A stretch of 55,838 nucleotides of DNA from an uncultured Mailhella sp. (GTDB taxonomy: Bacteria; Desulfobacterota; Desulfovibrionia; Desulfovibrionales; Desulfovibrionaceae): assembly GCA_944323575.1 (NCBI GenBank), contig CALUTB010000004.1, positions 1 through 55,838 of the forward strand, written 5' to 3'. Below are positions 31,205 to 40,069 of the stretch, piece after piece. The notes below the pieces were generated by a model, which saw nothing but the letters and a program-made list of their open reading frames with translations, did no database searches and was not told the origin of the DNA. How positions within the stretch are numbered: the first letter of the stretch is position 1; every line of letters begins with the position of its first letter. The position numbers and the translations under genes were made by a program.

Positions 31205-33169
31205 ATGCGCCATCCATCCATCCATCCATCTGTTCTCATAAGTTTATTTATGATTTTATGCAGCGTATCCCCTGCGGTCGGGGTACATGTCTGCGACGCT
31301 GACAGGGATGAACATCTTATCATAGGTGTACCGCCCAATTCCGCACCGCTGTCCTTTCTGAATGAAAGTCGTGATGGACTGCAGGGGCTGGCCGTGGATC
31401 TCAGCATGAAAATGGCAGAGGTTCTTGGGAAAAAAATCGTTTTTGTGCAAAGCAACGCAAGAAAACTGGAGCAGAAACTGCGTCGCGGAGAGATTGATGC
31501 CGTAGTCGGACTCATGCCCGTGAATCTGCAGAATGATTTTTCCGATGTTCTGATCACTCCGTTGGCTTTGAACCGGACCATCCTTGTGGCAGGGCCGGAA
31601 CATCAGTTCATCACGGAAAGCGAACTGGCTGGGCACAAGGTGATTCTTCAGCGCGGAGACGTCTACATTCCCAAAATGCTGAATCTGGGCTGCACCATCG
31701 TGCAGGCCGACTCCATTACGAATGCGCTCAATCGTCTGGTTGCCGGTGAGGCGGATGCCTATATCACAAGTTCCGTGGAAGTGGCTTTTCATATAGTACA
31801 AAGCAAGGCATACAAGAATATACGGGCTATCGGCGGATCTCTGGAACGCATTCCCATGGTCATGATGGTGGGGCGCCGTTCAGGCTTGCTGGAGCGCATG
31901 ACCAGTGCTCTCGTGCAGCTGGAGGAAAACGGCGATGTTGATAAACTGCGTGCAAAATGGCTTGGGCGTTCCCTGTACGTACCGAATCTTTGGGAAATGT
32001 ACCGTTATCATATTTTCGGATTCATCGCGCTGATCGCCTGCGTGTTTCTTGCTTCCATCGCCTGGATCTATGCGCTCAAGAGGCAGGTGCGGAAAGTCTC
32101 GCGCAGACTCCTGCGCTCGGAAAGAAAATACCGAGATTTTATTGAAGAGTCTCCGGACATCATCCTTCTTTTTGATGACAAGGGACATATCGGGCTTTGC
32201 AACAGGGCGGCGCGGAGTGCTCTCCACATCTCGGGAACGGGCAACAGTTCCGAAGTCCTTATGAACGCTCTATGCAGTGAGACATACGGATGTCTGGACC
32301 GCTTCATACAGCTTATTCCTCCTCAGGGGGCGATTCGCCGGGAAATAACGCTGGGGGCGGGGACAGATGAGGAACTTGTGCTGGAAGTGAATCTTTTTCT
32401 TACGGATATGGAAGCCACTCCTTATGCCATATGCCTCATAGGACGCGATATAACCGAGCGGCGCAAGCTGGACCATCAGGTCATGGAAATGGAACGTCTG
32501 GCCGTACTGGGCAAGCTGGCTGCCGGAGTGGCTCATGAAATCAACAACCCCATAGGCATAGTCATGGCCAATGCAGAGCTTGCCCTTGAGGACTGTCCGG
32601 AAGACAGCTCCCTGAAACCTCTTCTGCGTGCCATCTATCGCAATGGGGAGCGAGCCGTAAATACGACGCGGCGTCTGCTCAACATCGCCTTGCCGGATTC
32701 CGTTCAGTATGAGACGCAGAATCTTGCACAGATTCTGAGGGAGTCGTTGTTTTTCCTGAAGCCGAGATTGCGTTACGTAAAGATTGATGACAGCCTTCTT
32801 CCCGAGAATCTTCCCGTACGTGGCAACCGCATTCTTCTTGAACAACTCGTACTGAATCTGTTGATCAACGCCTTGGACAGTATGGGCGGATCCGGGGACG
32901 CCTGCCGGGCATTGGCTATTGAAGGTCGTTGTCTGGAAGGACGCGTCATCATGGACGTCTCCGACTGCGGGAGCGGTATCACGGAAGAAAACAGAAAGAA
33001 GATCTTTGATCCGTTTTTTTCGACAAAGGGCAGCAAGGGCTTCGGACTCGGCCTGTATATTTCCCGGCACATAGTGGAACTGCACAATGGTGGCATCGAG
33101 GTGTACTCGGAGCCTGAAGCCGGAGCCACGATGTCGTTGTCCTTCCCCATGGCATCAGAAAAAGCGTGA
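31205..33169 (+). CDS. Sensor histidine kinase with periplasmic solute-binding domain
   Basis: The 654-residue protein has a signal segment (about 1-27), a family-3 solute-binding-type periplasmic domain (about 36-255), one membrane helix (270-290), a PAS-type domain (about 305-415), a dimerisation domain with the phospho-His H444 (AAGVAHEINNP) and a C-terminal ATPase (DCGSGI, FDPFFSTKG, FGLGLYISR). AAGGAG stands 6 bp before the ATG at 31205, which decides the start. The ligand is probably small and periplasmic. It lies at the opposite end of the locus from the response regulator. Five CATC repeats lie at its 5' end. Confidence 0.92.
   Translation: MRHPSIHPSVLISLFMILCSVSPAVGVHVCDADRDEHLIIGVPPNSAPLSFLNESRDGLQGLAVDLSMKMAEVLGKKIVFVQSNARKLEQKLRRGEIDAVVGLMPVNLQNDFSDVLITPLALNRTILVAGPEHQFITESELAGHKVILQRGDVYIPKMLNLGCTIVQADSITNALNRLVAGEADAYITSSVEVAFHIVQSKAYKNIRAIGGSLERIPMVMMVGRRSGLLERMTSALVQLEENGDVDKLRAKWLGRSLYVPNLWEMYRYHIFGFIALIACVFLASIAWIYALKRQVRKVSRRLLRSERKYRDFIEESPDIILLFDDKGHIGLCNRAARSALHISGTGNSSEVLMNALCSETYGCLDRFIQLIPPQGAIRREITLGAGTDEELVLEVNLFLTDMEATPYAICLIGRDITERRKLDHQVMEMERLAVLGKLAAGVAHEINNPIGIVMANAELALEDCPEDSSLKPLLRAIYRNGERAVNTTRRLLNIALPDSVQYETQNLAQILRESLFFLKPRLRYVKIDDSLLPENLPVRGNRILLEQLVLNLLINALDSMGGSGDACRALAIEGRCLEGRVIMDVSDCGSGITEENRKKIFDPFFSTKGSKGFGLGLYISRHIVELHNGGIEVYSEPEAGATMSLSFPMASEKA
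31211..31230 (+). repeat. Five tandem CATC repeats inside the kinase gene
   Basis: The tetranucleotide CATC occurs five times in perfect tandem, starting 6 bp after the kinase ATG. A gain or loss of one unit would shift the frame, so it could act as a phase-variation switch. Five copies is short for such loci. Confidence 0.7.
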
Positions 33170-33363
33170 GCATGGAAGGGAGGGACAGATCTGGTGTTGC
33201 ATAGATAGCTGTCTGAAATGATTTCCTTTCATCGAAAGCTCGTTTTCACGGACGGCTTCGGGAAAAGGGACGATCCGTGTTTCGTGCATCGGTGAATTTC
33301 GGAATGTGACGGGAGTCCCGGTTGATCCGGACATTTCGACATTCAATCCGACATGGAAAAAGG

Positions 33364-33406
33364 GACATGAAAAAAGCGCCGGTTGAAACGGCGCCTTTTT
33401 CATGTC
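33364..33406. terminator. Bidirectional terminator between kinase and bamD
   Basis: GACATGAAAAAAGCGCCG and CGGCGCCTTTTTCATGTC form a long stem with one mismatch around GTTGAAA. A and T runs on either side let it serve the kinase (plus) and bamD (minus). Confidence 0.85.
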
Positions 33407-33428
33407 GGATGGAAGGCTTCGGGAAGGA

Positions 33429-34154
33429 CTACAGCCAGCGGAACCAGTCCTTCCAGGATCCCTGCTGATGTTCCCGTATGCTCTGTGCTTCTTCCTTGCG
33501 GTACTTCAGATAGGCGGCTTCACCCTTGGTACGGGCATATTCCGCTTCTTCCGTAACATCGGGATATGTCCGCACGACATACTGATAGCGTGTCCATGCG
33601 GCCTGATAGTTTTCCATTCCCCAGAAGACATTGGCAATGAACAGCTCCCGCTGCGCCAGTGTCTTTCGGCATGCGGCTATCTGTTCAGCGGCATTTTTTC
33701 CATACTCCGTATCGGGATATTCCTGCTGGAGCCTGGTGAAGTATTCCAGCGCTTCGCTCACAGCCGTGGCGGAATGGTCAATGGAGGTGTAGGAATTCTT
33801 CAGGGACATGCCGATCTGATACAGCACATAGGGAATGGCTTCGTGACGGGGATGCAGTGTCTCGAAATCTTTATAGGCATCTGCAGCCAGAAGGTATTCA
33901 CTATCGAGGTACTGTGCGTCTGCCAGAGCCAGTTCAGCCTCTATGACATAGGGGCTGAAAGGATATTCATCCTTGATGCGGGTGTAGTAGACAATGGCCT
34001 GTGAATAGTTTTTCTCACGCATGGCATCATTGCCGGACTCGAATATTTCCTGCACTGTGTCATCGGCAGGAGGCAGAAAATATTCGTCCACAAGGGAACA
34101 GCCGCTCAGGAAGAGAGTGCAGGCTAGCATTCCCATAAGAAGCAGTTTACGCAT
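33429..34154 (-). CDS. bamD: Outer-membrane assembly lipoprotein BamD
   Basis: BamD is the essential TPR lipoprotein of the BAM complex that inserts beta-barrel proteins into the outer membrane. The 241-residue product has a lipoprotein signal with lipobox LSGC at about residue 19 and TPR-like repeats (YSQAIVYYTRIKDEYPFSPY, AADAYKDFETLHPRH, YFTRLQQEYPDTEY). The ATG at 34154 overlaps the trxB stop by 8 bp, and the signal sets the start; the longer frame upstream would bury it. It is the last gene of trxA-trxB-bamD. Confidence 0.87.
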   Translation of the reverse strand: MRKLLLMGMLACTLFLSGCSLVDEYFLPPADDTVQEIFESGNDAMREKNYSQAIVYYTRIKDEYPFSPYVIEAELALADAQYLDSEYLLAADAYKDFETLHPRHEAIPYVLYQIGMSLKNSYTSIDHSATAVSEALEYFTRLQQEYPDTEYGKNAAEQIAACRKTLAQRELFIANVFWGMENYQAAWTRYQYVVRTYPDVTEEAEYARTKGEAAYLKYRKEEAQSIREHQQGSWKDWFRWL

Positions 34155-35076
34155 TCCGTTGCTCCAGATAAGACGAGGCCGCAGTCGCTGCCGTAGCTCC
34201 GTCACCCACGGCGGTGCTGACCTGGCGGCAGCGTTTGGAACGTACGTCGCCGGCTGCGAAAATGCCGGGAACGCTGGTACACATTTCGGCATCCGTCAGG
34301 ATAAAGCCGGCGGCATCGCGGTTGATCTGTTCCGGCAGATAGCCGGTCACAGGCTCCATGCCCACATAGATGAAGATGCCGTCCGCCGGAACGACACGGA
34401 TGTCGCCGCTTTCCAGATGACGGACGATGACGGAGTCCATGCCTGCATCGCCTCCGCGGATTTCATCAACGACGCTGCCGGTCACAAGTTCAATGTTTTC
34501 GGTCTGGCGGACCTTCTCCTGATAGATCATCGCGCCGCGGAAACTGTCGCGGCGATGGACGAGGTAGACCTTGTTGACGATACGGGAGAGGTACAGCGCT
34601 TCCTCGAGGGCGGAATTGCCGCCTCCGACCACCACCACGTCCCGTCCGCGATAGAAGTTGCCGTCACACACGGCGCAGTAGGAGACTCCGCGGCCGCTGA
34701 AGGCTTCTTCACCGGGGACCCCGAGCTTGCGGTGGTAGGCACCTGAGCAGACAACGACGGCTCTGGCTTCCAGGGATTCACCTTCGGAAAGCTCAAGCGT
34801 GAAGAGATGTCCTTCCGCCTGTCTGACGGAGACAACCTGACCGCGGATGCGGGCAACGGGATAGGAGGCAAGATGCGCATCAAAGAGATCTGCCAGTTCC
34901 CATCCTTTGATGCTCTTGGGAAATCCGGGATAGTTCTCGATTTCGGCGGTGCTGAGTATCTGTCCGCCCGGTGCGGCGTTTTCGACGAGCGCGACGCTCA
35001 CGCCGGAACGGACAAGATACAAGGCCGCGGTAATACCCGCAGGGCCTGCGCCGATGACTACGGCGTCGTACAGCAT
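34147..35076 (-). CDS. trxB: Thioredoxin reductase
   Basis: TrxB uses NADPH and FAD to reduce thioredoxin in the cytoplasm. The 309-residue product has the FAD-binding GAGPAGITAALYL motif, the redox pair CAVC in SYCAVCDG, the NADPH-binding GGGNSALEEALYL motif and the C-terminal GIFAAGDVR motif. Its ATG shares one base with the trxA stop (TGATG), so translation is coupled. Confidence 0.96.
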   Translation of the reverse strand: MLYDAVVIGAGPAGITAALYLVRSGVSVALVENAAPGGQILSTAEIENYPGFPKSIKGWELADLFDAHLASYPVARIRGQVVSVRQAEGHLFTLELSEGESLEARAVVVCSGAYHRKLGVPGEEAFSGRGVSYCAVCDGNFYRGRDVVVVGGGNSALEEALYLSRIVNKVYLVHRRDSFRGAMIYQEKVRQTENIELVTGSVVDEIRGGDAGMDSVIVRHLESGDIRVVPADGIFIYVGMEPVTGYLPEQINRDAAGFILTDAEMCTSVPGIFAAGDVRSKRCRQVSTAVGDGATAATAASSYLEQRNA

Positions 35077-35393
35077 CAGAGAGCCTTTTCAAGCATGCCC
35101 ACAAGGTGGGACTTGGCTACGGCACCGGTCACCTGATCGACGACTTCGCCGTCCTTGAAAACGATGAGTGTGGGGATGGCACGGATGCCGAACTGACTGG
35201 GGATTCGCGAATTTTCATCCACGTTCACCTTGCAGACAAGAACACGGCCTTCGTATTCGGCAGCCAGTTCTTCCACGATGGGGCCGATGCCGCGGCAGGG
35301 ACCGCACCAGGGAGCCCAGAAGTCGACGAGAACCGGAATGGAGGATTTGATGACGACGCTTTCAAAAGTGGCATCAGTAACGGCAGTGGACAT
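35076..35393 (-). CDS. trxA: Thioredoxin
   Basis: The 105-residue protein has the classical thioredoxin fold with the WAPWCGPC active site and the cis-Pro segment AIPTLIVFKDGE. It is a general cytoplasmic disulfide reductant, paired with the trxB gene directly downstream. AAGGAG precedes the start. No signal peptide is present, so it is not a periplasmic Dsb-type partner for the sulfotransferases. Confidence 0.95.
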   Translation of the reverse strand: MSTAVTDATFESVVIKSSIPVLVDFWAPWCGPCRGIGPIVEELAAEYEGRVLVCKVNVDENSRIPSQFGIRAIPTLIVFKDGEVVDQVTGAVAKSHLVGMLEKAL

Positions 35394-35526
35394 TGGGGAA
35401 CTCCTTTATGAAAATGGCTTGGGGATGGCCGGATTGCTTTCCGGCTTGTCTCCGTCGTATCACGAAAAAAAATGATGCGGAATGATTGTAGGGACAGGGT
35501 ATGCCTCTGTCAAGGCGGAGAGACGA

Positions 35527-36597
35527 TCAGAGAGTCTTCCAGTCCTGAGGAATGGTCTGTCCGCGCGGAATGGCGGAAAGTGAAAGATCATGCACTCTTC
35601 CGGCCATGGCCATGTGCCATCCCGCCTTCGCTATCATGACGGCATTGTCTCCGCAAAGGGAAAGAGGGGGGATGATGAGCGGAATGCCGTGTTTTTCCGC
35701 AAGATTGGCAAACTCCCGCCGAACGACGCTGTTGGCGGCGACGCCGCCTGCCACGACGATGCTTTCAGGATGGAACAGGGTCATCGCCCGTTCCGTCTTG
35801 ATGGTGAGCGTTTCCGAAACAGCCAGCAGATACGAGGCAGCCGCATCGCAAAGTGTCTGCGATGCCGAATCAAGACGTTCACGGGCCGGTGTGTCGCCGG
35901 GAGGAAAATGGGCGTCGGCATGCTGCGAGAGCCAGAGGACGCCGGCAGTTTTGAGGCCGCTGAAGCTGAAGTCAAGATTGTCGTTATGCGTATAGGGGCG
36001 GGGAAAAAGATGCGGATCGGCCCGTCCCCGTTTGCCGAGGGCATCGAGCAGAGCGCCGCCGGGGTAAGGCAGGCCCGCGGCCTTGGCAAACTTGTCGCAG
36101 GCTTCGCCCGCGGCATCGTCGATGGTCTTTCCAAGCACCGTCATATCCACGGGACCGTCCATGCGGTAAAGATGGGTGTGGCCGCCGGAGACGAGTACGC
36201 CGAGCGCAGGCCAGAGAATGTCGTGCTCCAGTTCTGCGGCAAGAAGGTGTCCCTGCAGATGATCGATGCCTATGAGAGGAATGTCGTGGGCCATGGCCAG
36301 AGATTTGGCAAAGGCAACACCCACGAGCAGACTGCCCATGAGTCCCGGACCGCGGGTGACGGCTATGCGATCTATGCTCTTCCATGACTCCGGACCGAGA
36401 TCCGCCTGCCGGAAGAGACTGTCGAGCAGCGGCCCGATGAGGCGGGCGTGTTCTCTGGAGGCCAGTTCCGGAACGACGCCTCCGAACAGGGCATGAATAT
36501 CGGCCTGACTGGAGATGACGGCCGCACGGACGCCGCCGTCGTCCACGAGAGCAAGGGCGGTTTCATCACAAGAACTTTCTATTCCCAGAACAAGCAT
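35527..36597 (-). CDS. tsaD: tRNA N6-adenosine threonylcarbamoyltransferase
   Basis: TsaD transfers the threonylcarbamoyl group to A37 of ANN-decoding tRNAs, with TsaB and TsaE. The 356-residue product has GIESSCDETA at its start, the metal-binding HLQGH motif, GGHTHLY, the GEACDKFAKAAGLPYPGG segment and GGVAANSVVR near the C-terminus. The ATG at 36597 matches the family start (MLVLGIESSCDET); the ribosome-binding site is weak. It lies 111 bp downstream of fbp. Confidence 0.95.
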   Translation of the reverse strand: MLVLGIESSCDETALALVDDGGVRAAVISSQADIHALFGGVVPELASREHARLIGPLLDSLFRQADLGPESWKSIDRIAVTRGPGLMGSLLVGVAFAKSLAMAHDIPLIGIDHLQGHLLAAELEHDILWPALGVLVSGGHTHLYRMDGPVDMTVLGKTIDDAAGEACDKFAKAAGLPYPGGALLDALGKRGRADPHLFPRPYTHNDNLDFSFSGLKTAGVLWLSQHADAHFPPGDTPARERLDSASQTLCDAAASYLLAVSETLTIKTERAMTLFHPESIVVAGGVAANSVVRREFANLAEKHGIPLIIPPLSLCGDNAVMIAKAGWHMAMAGRVHDLSLSAIPRGQTIPQDWKTL

Positions 36598-36708
36598 GTC
36601 TGACCCGGAAGAGTTTTCGGCGCGGAGGCCTTCATGACAGAACAAGACCGCGCGCCGGCAAGAACCGGCACGCGGCAGACAAAAGTTGCACGGAACGGAG
36701 GATTGTTC

Positions 36709-37716
36709 TCAGATTTTGCCGTTTTCCCTGTAGACTTCCATGACCTGATCCACGTCGTCGGCGGAGCCGATGATGAGCGGCGTACGTTCATGAATGGCGG
36801 TGGGAACCTTTTCAAGAATGCGCATTCTGCCGTCCGTGGCCTTACCGCCGGCCTGTTCTGCAAGAAATGCCATGGGAGCGGCTTCATACATCAGACGCAG
36901 CTTGCCGCTGGGATGCTTGGTGTCTTCCGTATAGAAGAAAATGCCGCCCTTGAGCAGAGTACGATGGAAATCGGCCACCAGCGAACCGACATAGCGGGTG
37001 GAGCGTGGAGGCATGCCTTCCGGCCTGGAGAATGCATGCACGGCTTTCTGCGTGGCTTCATCCCAGTAGTTGTAGTAGCCGTGGTTGGCGGAATAGTATT
37101 TGCCTACACGGGGAATCTGGATGTTGGGATGGGTCAGAAGAAATTCTCCGATGGAGGAGTCCAGCGTGAAACCGTTGACGCCGTGTCCGGTGGAGTAGAC
37201 GAGCATGGTCGAGGAGCCGTACAGGAAGTAGCCGGCGGCCACCTGTTCGATGCCGGGACGCATGAGGGCCTCAGCATTGAGTTCCCAGTAGTTCTGGCTG
37301 TCGGCGCGGCGATAGATGGAGAAGATGGTTCCGATGCTTACGCCTACATCGATGTTCGAGGAGCCGTCCAACGGGTCAAAGAAAATGATGTAGTGCCCGT
37401 GAGGTTCGTTTTCGGGCACGAAGAAGGGTTCCGCCATTTCTTCGGAACCGACGGCGCAGACCGCACCGGAGCTCTGCATTCTGTAGACCAGCGTGTTGTT
37501 GGCGAAGGTGTCGAGCTTCTGCACCTGTTCGCCCTGCACATTGACGGCACCAGTCGCGCCCAGAATATCGACCAGACCGGCCTGGTTGACATTTCTGGAA
37601 ATGATTTTTGCCGAGAGAATAAGGTCATGCATCAGCGAGGTAAACTGCCCCGTCGCCTGAGGTGACCATCTGCGTTGTGATGCGATAAGGTGTTCAATTG
37701 CAGTGACTTCAGACAT
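36709..37716 (-). CDS. fbp: Fructose-1,6-bisphosphatase class I
   Basis: Fbp removes the 1-phosphate of fructose-1,6-bisphosphate in gluconeogenesis. The 335-residue product has the metal-site motif [12 protein letters not shown], the [16 protein letters not shown] segment and the [15 protein letters not shown]-terminal region. AAGGAG precedes the ATG at 37716. A TTGCAC/TATAGG promoter pair lies upstream. Sulfate reducers growing on lactate or similar acids need this step. Confidence 0.95.
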   Translation of the reverse strand: MSEVTAIEHLIASQRRWSPQATGQFTSLMHDLILSAKIISRNVNQAGLVDILGATGAVNVQGEQVQKLDTFANNTLVYRMQSSGAVCAVGSEEMAEPFFVPENEPHGHYIIFFDPLDGSSNIDVGVSIGTIFSIYRRADSQNYWELNAEALMRPGIEQVAAGYFLYGSSTMLVYSTGHGVNGFTLDSSIGEFLLTHPNIQIPRVGKYYSANHGYYNYWDEATQKAVHAFSRPEGMPPRSTRYVGSLVADFHRTLLKGGIFFYTEDTKHPSGKLRLMYEAAPMAFLAEQAGGKATDGRMRILEKVPTAIHERTPLIIGSADDVDQVMEVYRENGKI

Positions 37717-37801
37717 ATCCAGGCTCCTTGGTGTCGGCTCCGGTCTGTCGCATCGGACATACACTCTGCGGAAGAGTCGGAGCTTCTGTTACTTGACAGT
37801 A

Positions 37802-37831
37802 CCTATACCATAAACAAGGATAAATGTGCAA
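37802..37831 (-). promoter_or_regulatory. Possible sigma-70 promoter of fbp
   Basis: On the minus strand TTGCAC (37826-37831) and TATAGG (37802-37807) are 18 bp apart in an AT-rich gap, about 86 bp before the fbp start. Confidence 0.4.
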
Positions 37832-37872
37832 TAAGGATCAATATGTAATTCGAGATCAATACAGACCGTGTG

Positions 37873-38640
37873 TCAGCGGACAGGAGCCGCAAACACAATG
37901 GGTTTTCCTCCTATATAGCGGGAAATCCACATCATTGTTCCATTATCATTACTCAGCAGTCCGTCGGAATGTTCCTTAAGATATTCCGCCCAGTCGATGG
38001 ATGCGAGCGGGGTGGAAGAGTAGTCCATGTCCCCGCTCCAGATGAGCACGTCGGCGGAGCGGACGATGAAGTCTCCCGGTGAAGAGGCGAAGGGCAGCAG
38101 GGCTCTGAAGTCGAAGGTGGCCACCAGAAGCAGCTGAAGCTGGTCCTCCTGAAGGAAGGGGCGTGCGATGAGAATTTCCGGACCAAGCGGAGTGTCCTGT
38201 ACGGAGGATCGCAGATCGCGGGGGAGCGCCTTGGGCGCAAGTTCCAGAAGCGGCGCGTAGTCGAGCTGCTTGAGCGGCGTGCTGGGAATGGATGCACCCA
38301 GTGTGCCGTCCGGGGCGACCATGGACAGTCCGGAAAGCCAGGGGAAGCGGCGCAGCAGTCCGGCGGCCGTTTCGGCATCAGGCGGCGTGGCAAGAGCGTC
38401 CAGAGCCTTTTCGAGCTTGGTCAGCTCCTCGTCGATGGGCATGATGCTCTGTACCAGATCCCGTTGCGGCCTTTCCAGTTCCGTGCGTTCCGTGACGTCC
38501 AGCTTCGAGGGGCGGTTGATATGCGTATGATAGAACGTCTTGGTTTCCTTGTAGGCACCCTTCATCTGCGCGCAGCCGGAAAGAGTCAGCGCGGAGAGGG
38601 AAAGAAGACAGACAAAGAGAGGATATATGCGGCTACGCAT
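37873..38640 (-). CDS. Lipoprotein of unknown function
   Basis: The 255-residue product has a lipoprotein signal with lipobox LSGC near residue 23. The rest is soluble. A region around residues 95-240 (LSGLSMVAPDGTLGASIP and WISRYIGGKPIVFAAPV) recalls extracellular Cache/PAS-type sensor folds, but I cannot assign a family. It starts 18 bp after the TPR gene, so it is probably the last gene of the pgsA-ftsB-TPR-lipoprotein run. Confidence 0.68.
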   Translation of the reverse strand: MRSRIYPLFVCLLSLSALTLSGCAQMKGAYKETKTFYHTHINRPSKLDVTERTELERPQRDLVQSIMPIDEELTKLEKALDALATPPDAETAAGLLRRFPWLSGLSMVAPDGTLGASIPSTPLKQLDYAPLLELAPKALPRDLRSSVQDTPLGPEILIARPFLQEDQLQLLLVATFDFRALLPFASSPGDFIVRSADVLIWSGDMDYSSTPLASIDWAEYLKEHSDGLLSNDNGTMMWISRYIGGKPIVFAAPVR

Positions 38641-38658
38641 GGCAACTCCTGTCGCGCG

Positions 38659-39699
38659 TCAGGCGCGGGATTTGTTTTCCAGCCGGACGGCCAGAGTTTC
38701 CAGCATGTCCATGATGCCGGAAGTCGGAGGCTGCCCGGGAACGGCAGTGTCCGTTCCCTGCATGAGGCTGTCCAGTTTTGCGTTCAGTTCAGCTCTTTCC
38801 TCGGGAGAGGAGCTGACTTCGAGAAGTTCACGGTAAATGTCTGCGGCTTCATCCGTGGCTCCCTGTTCTTCGAGAATGTGCGCCATGGACCGGGTACATA
38901 GGGAGCTTTTGCCTTCCAGTGAAGATCGGGGAACGGGATGAGCTGCGGGAATGCGGTCGATCCGATCCTCCTCGTCATGGTCTTCACGGGGCATATCCTG
39001 CCGGTCGGCAAAGAAAAGATCCGTTGCGGACGGCGGCAGGGAAGTCTGCTCTTCGTCATCATGGACATCGTCGTCATCGGGAACGGAATCAAGACTGTAC
39101 CAGGGAGCGTCTTCGTCCATGACGAAGCTTTTTCCGGTGGTGCCGATGTTTCCGGAAGGAGAGCTGTCGGAAACCTGATCCGGAGTGACGGCGGCAGATT
39201 CGCAGGCAGGAGCGGCGGTCACGTCCTGCCGGGCGGCGTCCTCAGCAGGATCTTTCTGCAGAGCCTTCAATCCCGCGGCGAACACGTCGTCCAGTCCCGG
39301 GCCTCCCCGGCGGAACGTGGCGCCGAAGAAGAGCAGCATGGCGGCCTGATCGGCCCGGACACCGGGCAGACGACTCCATATTTCCCACAGCGCAGAACAT
39401 TGGGAAAGGGATTCGATGATGCCGGAGGCTTCCAGCCCTGCAGCGGCATCCTGTCCGGATTCATGGAGCAGATCAATAAGGAGGAGGCGGGCGTCAAGAA
39501 ACTCGGGATGACGGGTCAATCCCGACCGGAGCACCTCTACGGCTTCCGCCCTGCGACCGGTTTCGGCCAGCAGGCGGGCATAGGGGAAAAAAATGCGGGA
39601 GGCGGGATCAAGAGCCAGAACTTCCTGATACCAGAGCGCCTTTTCCGGGGGAGAGTTTTCCGTAAGCGGTGAGTTCATGGGGGAGGAGCTGTCAGTCAT
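38659..39699 (-). CDS. TPR-containing protein of unknown function
   Basis: The product of about 346 residues opens with TPR-like helices (KALWYQEVLALDPASRIFFPYARLLAETGRRAEAVEVL begins near residue 20). A long acidic, low-complexity linker follows, and a further TPR-like helix pair lies near the C-terminus (HILEEQGATDEAADIYRELL). It has no signal or membrane helix, so it is likely cytoplasmic. The start is uncertain: ATG at 39699 overlaps the FtsB-like stop by 8 bp, while an upstream TTG at 39723 is also possible. Confidence 0.68.
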   Translation of the reverse strand: MTDSSSPMNSPLTENSPPEKALWYQEVLALDPASRIFFPYARLLAETGRRAEAVEVLRSGLTRHPEFLDARLLLIDLLHESGQDAAAGLEASGIIESLSQCSALWEIWSRLPGVRADQAAMLLFFGATFRRGGPGLDDVFAAGLKALQKDPAEDAARQDVTAAPACESAAVTPDQVSDSSPSGNIGTTGKSFVMDEDAPWYSLDSVPDDDDVHDDEEQTSLPPSATDLFFADRQDMPREDHDEEDRIDRIPAAHPVPRSSLEGKSSLCTRSMAHILEEQGATDEAADIYRELLEVSSSPEERAELNAKLDSLMQGTDTAVPGQPPTSGIMDMLETLAVRLENKSRA

Positions 39700-40051
39700 T
39701 CCTGTCGTCCGTACCGGCGTCAAGCCATGCCGAGTTTTCTCTGCTCTTGTCGAAAAGATAGAGAATCTCGTTTTTTCTCACATAGTTCAGACGCTGACGA
39801 ATAACTTTTTCCACATAGGCGGGATCCGTCTTCAACAGACGTATTTCCCGACTCAGCGCGGCACGCTTCTCATCGAGTGCGGCAAGTTCCTCAGACAGTT
39901 CGTTCTGTTTTTCCTTGAGGACTCTCCACGTGTACAGACTGTGGGACCCCCATACAATGCGGCTGGCCAGAGCAAAGTTGAGCAGTACTGCAAGTACGAG
40001 CAGAGACAGCTTCCACCAGAATGCCTTGTTTGAGGATGTGCGACGATTCAT
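39692..40051 (-). CDS. ftsB: FtsB/DivIC-family septum formation protein
   Basis: The product of about 119 residues has a short cytoplasmic N-terminus, one membrane helix (about residues 14-32), and a coiled coil (LKEKQNELSEELAALDEKRAAL). A conserved tail around DPAYVEKVIRQRLNYVRKNE follows, typical of FtsB/DivIC proteins that bridge early and late divisome parts. A GTG 6 bp upstream (40057) is an alternative start. It lies 18 bp downstream of pgsA. Confidence 0.82.
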   Translation of the reverse strand: MNRRTSSNKAFWWKLSLLVLAVLLNFALASRIVWGSHSLYTWRVLKEKQNELSEELAALDEKRAALSREIRLLKTDPAYVEKVIRQRLNYVRKNEILYLFDKSRENSAWLDAGTDDRND

Positions 40052-40069
40052 GGACACGGCGGCCTGAAG

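Noticed and set aside
31205-32000. Kinase N-terminal domain as a stand-alone ABC transporter binding protein
   Set aside because: The frame continues without a stop through a membrane helix into PAS, His-kinase and ATPase domains, so it is one sensor protein.
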